A DNA stretch of 7,117 nt from Acetatifactor sp. (GTDB lineage Bacteria; Bacillota; Clostridia; Lachnospirales; Lachnospiraceae), in assembly GCA_024699575.1 (NCBI GenBank), contig JAILPF010000541.1:1-7117 (forward strand), read 5' to 3'. Each line of letters begins with the position of its first letter. Position 1 is the first letter of the stretch. Below are positions 1 to 5,300 of the stretch, piece by piece. Below the pieces are notes generated by a model. The model did no database searches, was not told the origin of the DNA, and saw only the letters and a program-made list of their open reading frames with translations. Made by a program: the position numbers and the translations under genes.

Positions 1-1
1 G

Positions 2-421
2 ATGATTCACTCAGCCATAGCGTTGGTAATTCAGACAGTTGTGGCGATGGTGCTGGTGTTCTTTACAGACCTGGATGTATATGGAATTGCCATTGCGAAT
101 ACACTTTATTATTTGATTGTGAGCACTTTAAATCAGCTTGCGGTACGAAGAGCATTGGGATACAGACAGGAGATGACAACCACATTCCTACTGCCGGCTA
201 TTGCCTCTGCGTTCATGGGCGTTGCGGCATGGGCTGTGTATGAAGGAATGTATATTTTGACAGAGTCCATGAGAATCGCAGTTCTTCCGGCGATTTTTTT
301 GGCAGTGATTGTGTATTTTACCATGCTCTTACTTATGAGAGGAATTTCGGAAGAAGAACTGCGAGGTTTCCCAAAAGGACATGTGTTGGTAAAGATTGCA
401 AAGAAGTGCCGACTACTCTGA
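2..421 (+). CDS. C-terminal part of a SpoVB/MurJ-like polysaccharide or lipid flippase (5'-truncated)
   Basis: This is the last 139 codons of an integral membrane protein. The ATG at position 2 is probably an internal Met, because only one base precedes it and no ribosome binding site can be seen. Four hydrophobic segments are visible at about residues 5-22, 27-46, 62-82 and 92-112, followed by a basic cytosolic tail containing SEEELRGFPKG and ending KIAKKCRLL. Such a tail after the last helices is typical of the oligosaccharide-flippase families (SpoVB, MurJ and Wzx-like members of the MOP superfamily), which usually have 12-14 helices and 450-550 residues, so roughly three quarters of the gene is missing. 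These proteins flip lipid-linked sugar precursors across the membrane for peptidoglycan, spore cortex or capsule. The substrate cannot be told from this fragment. The stop codon (TGA, 419-421) overlaps the end of the convergent rqcH gene. Family assignment is fairly secure; the choice between SpoVB and a generic polysaccharide exporter is not. Confidence 0.72.
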   Translation: MIHSAIALVIQTVVAMVLVFFTDLDVYGIAIANTLYYLIVSTLNQLAVRRALGYRQEMTTTFLLPAIASAFMGVAAWAVYEGMYILTESMRIAVLPAIFLAVIVYFTMLLLMRGISEEELRGFPKGHVLVKIAKKCRLL

Positions 422-2161
422 TATCATTTGGATTCCCGAAATATCGCTGTCAATCATTAAGGAGTAGTTGGTGTAGTATACCACAAAGCCCGGTTTGGCA
501 CCGCTAGGCTTTTTCACATGCTTTTTCTGAATGTAGTCAATTTCTACTTTCTCCTGACTGCGTCCTTTGGAGTAGAAGGCGGCAAGACGCCCTGCTTCCT
601 CGAAGGTGGAGTCGGGAAGGTCGGTTTCTCCGTTTGTCTTGACTACGACGTGTGAACCCGGCATACCTTTGGCGTGGAACCACCAGTCGTTTCCGGTTGC
701 AAATTTGAAAGTCAGTTCATCATTCTGGAAGTTGTTTTTACCCACATATATATGATACCCATCGCTACTGATGTAGTGGAAGGGTTTGCTGGTAATTTTC
801 GCTTTCTTGGAGCCACCTTTGCGGTGAATATATCCGCTTTGGGTGAGCTCTTCTTTTATTTCCACCAAATCTTCTTCCTGGAGGGCGATATCCAGTGCTG
901 TACTGATGGATTCCAGATGGGTGATTTCTTCTTTTACTTCCTGCGTAAGTGTGGATAACGCCTCAAAAGTTCTTTTCAGTTTACCATACCGGTCAAAATA
1001 CTTTTTTGCATTTTCGGTGGCGGACAGGGTAGGGTCCAGAGGAATTGTCACCGGCTCATTGGTGTAGTAGTTTACTGCCTCCAAGCTTTTCGCGCCGGGA
1101 GCTGCACTGTAACCGTAAGTGTTTAAAAGTTCACCATAGATGCGGTATTTTTCTCTTTTCTCCGTGTCCTTCATCTGCTGAAGCTGTAAATCGTATTTCT
1201 TAACATTGCGCTCTAAGGCAGTCTGAACAATTCTTCGTAAATCAGCAGATTTCTGGCGTATTCTTGTGTAAGTATTTTTTTCTGCATAGTACTGTTCCAA
1301 AAGCGCAGAGATGGAAGGGTAGGGAACCGTGTGATCCTCTCCGTTTTCATAAAGAGTGAGTGCAACAGCTGCATACTCTGTCGGAATTTTACCGGTGTAG
1401 GCGATGACAGGGGCAAACTGTTCCTGTGATATTTCCTTCATCATTCCGGAGAATGCATCAAAGAGGCGTGAATAATCTGCCTCTCCCATGGCGGCAGTAG
1501 GCCGGTCACCGTCCACGTCTGCACGGTGGCAGATCTCCTGAGCCAGAATGGGAGAAATACCGGTGTAACTGCCGTAGATAGCTTTGTAAACCGGAGCCGG
1601 TCTGGATGCAATTGTATCATGAAAATCGGATGAGGTTGCAGTGAGGGCATCCTGTTTTTCCTGAGTCTGAACCACGAAATACTGTTTGCCCGGCAGAACT
1701 TCCCGGACGCTGCTGACTGCGGAGGAGATATGCTTGATACTGTCGATAATCATATCTTCTTCATTGCAGAATATAATATTACTGTGCTTGCCCATGATTT
1801 CAATCACCAGAGTTTTCTGACATAAGTCCCCCATTTCGTCCAGATGCTCTATATGAATGCGCACGATTCGTTCCAGTCCCGGCTGAGTGATGTCTGTGAT
1901 GCGACCGTTCTGAAGGTGCTTGCGAAGAAGCATGCAGAAATTGGGGGCGGTCATGGGACTGGGCTTATTGTTTTCCGTAAGGTAAATGAGTGGGAGAGAT
2001 GCATCTGCTGAGATGCAGAGTCTCTTTTGCCCATTTTGAGTTTTTATAGTCAGCAGGAGTTCATCGGTTTCCGGTTGGGCGATTTTGTAGAGTCTTCCGC
2101 CAATCAATTCCCGTCTTAATTCCGACACAACACCGGCTATAGTAACGCCATCGAATGCCAT
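413..2161 (-). CDS. rqcH: RqcH, NFACT-family ribosome quality control protein (Rqc2/FbpA homologue)
   Basis: Complete 582-aa gene, close to the usual 560-590 aa of Firmicutes RqcH. In order: NFACT-N at about residues 1-190, with MAFDG at the start, FCMLLRKH at 75-82, QPGLERI at 93-99, EIMGKHSN at 121-128 and LPGKQY at 156-161; a helix-hairpin-helix stretch near 196-214 (YGSYTGISPILAQEI); charged coiled-coil arms at about 291-349 and 378-430, with the ENAKKYFDRYGKLK signature between; and NFACT-R at about 462-565, with YVGKNNFQNDELT, WWFHAKGMPGSHVV and KKPSGAKPGFV. Known for the family: RqcH binds 50S subunits carrying stalled peptidyl-tRNA and recruits tRNA-Ala, adding an alanine tail that marks the chain for ClpXP. 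Older annotations call it fibronectin-binding protein A. The start is supported by GAAAGGA nine bases upstream. The catalytic Asp-Arg pair of the N-domain reads Glu97-Arg98 here. The gene stands alone, with a divergent adhesin upstream and a convergent flippase downstream. Confidence 0.95.
   Translation of the reverse strand: MAFDGVTIAGVVSELRRELIGGRLYKIAQPETDELLLTIKTQNGQKRLCISADASLPLIYLTENNKPSPMTAPNFCMLLRKHLQNGRITDITQPGLERIVRIHIEHLDEMGDLCQKTLVIEIMGKHSNIIFCNEEDMIIDSIKHISSAVSSVREVLPGKQYFVVQTQEKQDALTATSSDFHDTIASRPAPVYKAIYGSYTGISPILAQEICHRADVDGDRPTAAMGEADYSRLFDAFSGMMKEISQEQFAPVIAYTGKIPTEYAAVALTLYENGEDHTVPYPSISALLEQYYAEKNTYTRIRQKSADLRRIVQTALERNVKKYDLQLQQMKDTEKREKYRIYGELLNTYGYSAAPGAKSLEAVNYYTNEPVTIPLDPTLSATENAKKYFDRYGKLKRTFEALSTLTQEVKEEITHLESISTALDIALQEEDLVEIKEELTQSGYIHRKGGSKKAKITSKPFHYISSDGYHIYVGKNNFQNDELTFKFATGNDWWFHAKGMPGSHVVVKTNGETDLPDSTFEEAGRLAAFYSKGRSQEKVEIDYIQKKHVKKPSGAKPGFVVYYTNYSLMIDSDISGIQMISE
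485..514 (+). terminator. Putative intrinsic terminator for the flippase transcript, embedded in rqcH
   Basis: Read on the + strand, AAAGCC-CGGT (485-494), loop TTGGC (495-499), ACCG (500-503), a three-base bulge CTA (504-506) and GGCTTT (507-512) form a ten-pair interrupted stem that runs into five T's (510-514). It begins 64 bases after the flippase stop codon, a reasonable place for termination of that transcript. On the - strand the same stem is followed by only three T's and is translated, so rqcH transcription should pass through. The bases encode KKPSGAKPGF of RqcH, a conserved protein motif, so the hairpin could be a by-product of coding constraint. No other terminator was seen for either convergent gene. 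Confidence 0.5.
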
Positions 2162-2170
2162 TTGAATAGT

Positions 2171-2177
2171 TCCTTTC
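2171..2177 (-). promoter_or_regulatory. Ribosome binding site of rqcH
   Basis: The - strand reads GAAAGGA and ends nine bases before the ATG at 2161-2159. It is a strong match to the Firmicutes Shine-Dalgarno sequence and fixes the rqcH start, in agreement with the MAFDG N-terminus expected of the family. Confidence 0.8.
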
Positions 2178-2206
2178 TTTATAACAGATTAAATGAGATA
2201 AAAGTA

Positions 2207-2215
2207 ATTATAGCA
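2207..2215 (-). promoter_or_regulatory. Candidate extended -10 promoter of rqcH
   Basis: The - strand reads TGCTATAAT, a consensus TATAAT box with the TGn extension. No good -35 box lies 16-18 bases upstream (the best is TATAAA), as is common for extended -10 promoters. Initiation would fall near 2200, leaving a leader of about 40 bases that includes the GAAAGGA site. Prediction from motif only. Confidence 0.55.
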
Positions 2216-2268
2216 GAAATTTGTTGGTATTTATATAAAAATTCATAAAATATTTGGCAAAAAATTGC

Positions 2269-2296
2269 TTGCAATCTATTTTGAAAGAGTTATAAT
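2269..2296 (+). promoter_or_regulatory. Candidate sigma-A-type promoter of the adhesin gene
   Basis: TTGCAA (2269-2274) lies 16 bases before a perfect TATAAT (2291-2296). The -35 matches four of six consensus positions. Initiation is expected around 2303, giving a leader of about 50 bases before the ATG at 2353. A second TATAAT at 2314-2319 has no partner at proper spacing and is a weaker candidate. Confidence 0.55.
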
Positions 2297-2335
2297 AAAA
2301 AGTTGTGCGTAAATATAATTGACCAGATGAGACAA

Positions 2336-2345
2336 GAAGGTAAGG
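2336..2345 (+). promoter_or_regulatory. Ribosome binding site region of the adhesin gene
   Basis: GAAGGTAAGG holds two overlapping purine-rich candidates. TAAGG ends seven bases before the ATG at 2353, which is good spacing with a modest match. GAAGG ends twelve bases before it, a better match that is rather distant. An in-frame TAA at 2341-2343 rules out an earlier start, and the encoded signal peptide supports ATG 2353. Confidence 0.55.
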
Positions 2346-2352
2346 CGATAAA

Positions 2353-5300
2353 ATGAAGCGATTTTTAGCGTATTTGTTAAGTGCAGTATTAATTGTGGAG
2401 GTAGTATCCAATACACAGATCAGTGTTAGTGCGACTGAGACAGTCAGTGGAAATGAATTGACAGCCAGTGGAAATGATGTGAGTGGTGGAGATGCTGAAA
2501 ATGAGGGAAATGAAAACTCCGGACTGACAGGATTCTTCATGAATCTGTTGACAGTTCAGACCACCTCAAATGCACCTGCACGTGAAAATGAGTTAGAGGA
2601 TTACAGTGATCTAAATTTATCATTTCCGTCTGTGACAGTCACCACGTCAGAGAGTACGACTCCACAAGCGTTGGTGAAAACAGGTGATACATACAATCTT
2701 CCGGATGGCGTGACAACCGCTATGGTTGAGAGTGTGAACTTTACCATGAGAATGAATATTAGAAATGATCGTACTTTAAAAGGTGGCGATTATTTTTCGA
2801 TTGATTTTCATCCGGTTACGCAGATAACACCTAATGAATATGCATTGACATTAGATGATGGAACCCCGGACGGACTTCCGTATGGATATGTAATCTTTGA
2901 AACAATTCCGGATGACGGCACTACACCGGAGCATCCAAGAATGACAGTTGTTTTTACAGACGAGATTGATGCGGATAAGGGTAATCTGAATTTGACAGGT
3001 ACTGTCAGAGTATCCATGCGCTTAAATCAGGATGCAGACGAATTGCAATCCGGAAATGATAATTATCTGGACATTACCCCGGCAAATTTTACACCCGAAT
3101 ATCAGGTAGTAATTCCGCCCAAAGCAACGGATTTAGAGGGAATTACGAAAGTGGGAGTGGTAAATCCTGCAAACAATCAGATTACCTGGACCGTTGTAGT
3201 CGGTACTGAAGATGCATCCGCAGGCTTGCCATTAAAGGGAATTGAGATAGAAGATACTTTGGATAATAATCAGGCTATGGTTCCCGGTACTGCAAAATGT
3301 AACGGAACGGATATCACTCTGACACAGAATGGTTCCTCCTACACTTATACGTTCCCGAATGACAGTACTGTGCAGGCACCTGCCACATTTACTTATGTGA
3401 CAGAACTTACGGCAGAGGCTTTCCAAAAAATCTTTATAAACAATCAATTAAGCGCTGTAACCAATAGCGTGGAGATTCATGAAGGAACTTCTGATTTAAA
3501 TGTAAATGACGTGCATGCACAAGCTTCGGTCAGTGATTTCAAGAAGGCAGATGAGTTGGAGAAGAATGGCGAACGTATCGATGAGATGCATGTAAAGTGG
3601 ACGATTCTGCTGAATAAGAATAAAGCAAATGTATGGAAAGCAGATGTGTATGAGCCGTTGGTTCAAGCGTTCCAATTTATTACGGATGATGCGGTTAATT
3701 ATCCGATTAAGGTTACGAACGTAGATACGAATGCAACTTTAGAACTGACAGAAACTTCCAGCCCTGTCAAGTACAGCGTTTCTGAACCGGATGCCGATGG
3801 AAAGGTGACAGTGACCTTCCATTTTACACAGAACTTCAGTAATACATATAAAATCGAATTTTATACGGAGTTTGATCCTGCTGTGTCAACCGGACTTAAT
3901 GATTCCTTTTCGAATCAAGCGTTTGTCGAGGCATACTACCCTTATGGAGGGGAAGGAATCGGGCCCTCTATCCAATATGGTTCCCCTAATGTGGAAATGC
4001 CATATCATTCTTCTTATGTTCAGAAGAAAGTACTATCAAAGAATTTGACAGAAGGTACCATCACTTGGGAGGTGAGACCTTTTACTAAAATGTCGACATC
4101 GGGCAGTGCGGTTTTGACGGATTTCATTGAGTCTATACAGGAGTTGGATGAATCATCCATTGAGCTGACTTCGGGCGGAGCTGCTGTGGATTCATCTATG
4201 TATCAATTGGAAGTTTTAATGGTTGATTCCAGTGTGCACCCCGGATTTAACAAGGAAATAAAAGTCACTTTTATGGAGGATATTCCTCAAGCGACCTTCA
4301 ATACCTATAAATTAACCTATAAGACAAAAGCATTACCGTATTTTTATGAGAACAATGATGATACAACTGTTTACAGAAATACTGCGCACTTGGATATTGA
4401 TGGCGGTGAGTCCGAAGCGACAGCAACCACCACCATGCCCAATGAGCTGATAAAGAAAAACGGTGAAGTTATCTATGATGACACGGAGCATATAGGATAT
4501 TTCCATTATGAGATTTTTGTAAATAAAAATCATGCTAATCTGGAGTACCCTGTTGTGACGGATGATTTGAGTAATGCGTTTACTTATCTTTCCAATGGGG
4601 TGGAGACGCCGCTCCCGCCAAGCTACTATGAGATTTGTACAAGCGGAAATCATGCCACAGATTTTTCTGTTAAGGCAAAGAATGCCACAGATTATTCAGC
4701 GGCAACTGCATCAGATGGAGAACTTGTTGTTTCCGGAAAAACAGTTACATTGACAACCGGTAAGGCTACTACCACGGATTCCTATAAAGTGGATATTTGG
4801 GTGAAACTTACGGATGCCGGAATTGAGCAGCTTCAGCCGGAGATTTCCGGAGCGGACGGTGCGTTGAAAAATGCAGTGATTTCCGGGGAAAATCAGGCAA
4901 AATTAAATGCACAGAATCTTCAAAATGCCGGCACTCCAGAGGACATTTTCAGTAATGCTGTTGAGAGTGTAACGGATGCGGAGAAGATGATTAATAAGCT
5001 CCTTTCCAAAACATGGGCTGTAAACGGGATGGAAATAGACTGGGTTCTGAATGTAAATCCCATGGGTGCGGATATTGCAGGGGACACAATCGAGGACATT
5101 ATACCGGTTGGATTATATCTGGATAGAGATTCCGTAAAAATCAGAGAGGCAACTCATGAGAATCATGGAACTGGTCTGGCACAGGGAAGTAATAGTTGGA
5201 CTTCTATTGATAAAACGGTAGAAAGAAATAAAGATAACGGGACTACGAAGCTTACCATTCATATTCCGGATGAAGGTCCCTCAAATCATAAAAGTTATCA

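Larger units (their letters stand above)
2162..2352. other. AT-rich divergent intergenic region between rqcH and the adhesin gene
   Basis: The 191 bases separate the two divergent start codons. They hold an extended -10 for rqcH, a TTGCAA/TATAAT promoter for the adhesin, a hyphenated palindrome (ATTGC-TT-GCAAT, 2264-2275) over the adhesin -35 box, a second TATAAT at 2314-2319 without a suitable -35, and a nine-codon open frame running into the adhesin start. No tRNA, riboswitch-like fold or terminator was recognised. Confidence 0.7.

Noticed and set aside
412..468. Inverted repeat ACTACTC (412-418) and GAGTAGT (462-468) near the convergent gene ends
   Set aside because: The arms are seven bases with a 43-base loop and no T-run, which is too weak for a terminator. 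The hairpin at 485-514 is much better.
674..958. 94-codon open frame on the + strand inside rqcH
   Set aside because: It is antisense to conserved NFACT-R and coiled-coil residues. Its Phe-rich composition is what the complement of Lys/Glu-rich coding gives.
2314..2319. Second TATAAT as an adhesin promoter
   Set aside because: No -35-like hexamer occurs 15-19 bases upstream and there is no TGn extension. The TATAAT at 2291-2296 has a better partner.
2208..2540. 110-codon open frame on the - strand across the intergenic region and the adhesin start
   Set aside because: It lies antisense to the signal peptide and linker codons of the adhesin, has low-complexity Ser/Pro/Leu-rich composition, and shows no recognisable domain.
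4333..4653. 106-codon open frame on the - strand inside the adhesin
   Set aside because: It is fully antisense to well-supported CnaA-like modules and has no family features, so it is a coding shadow.
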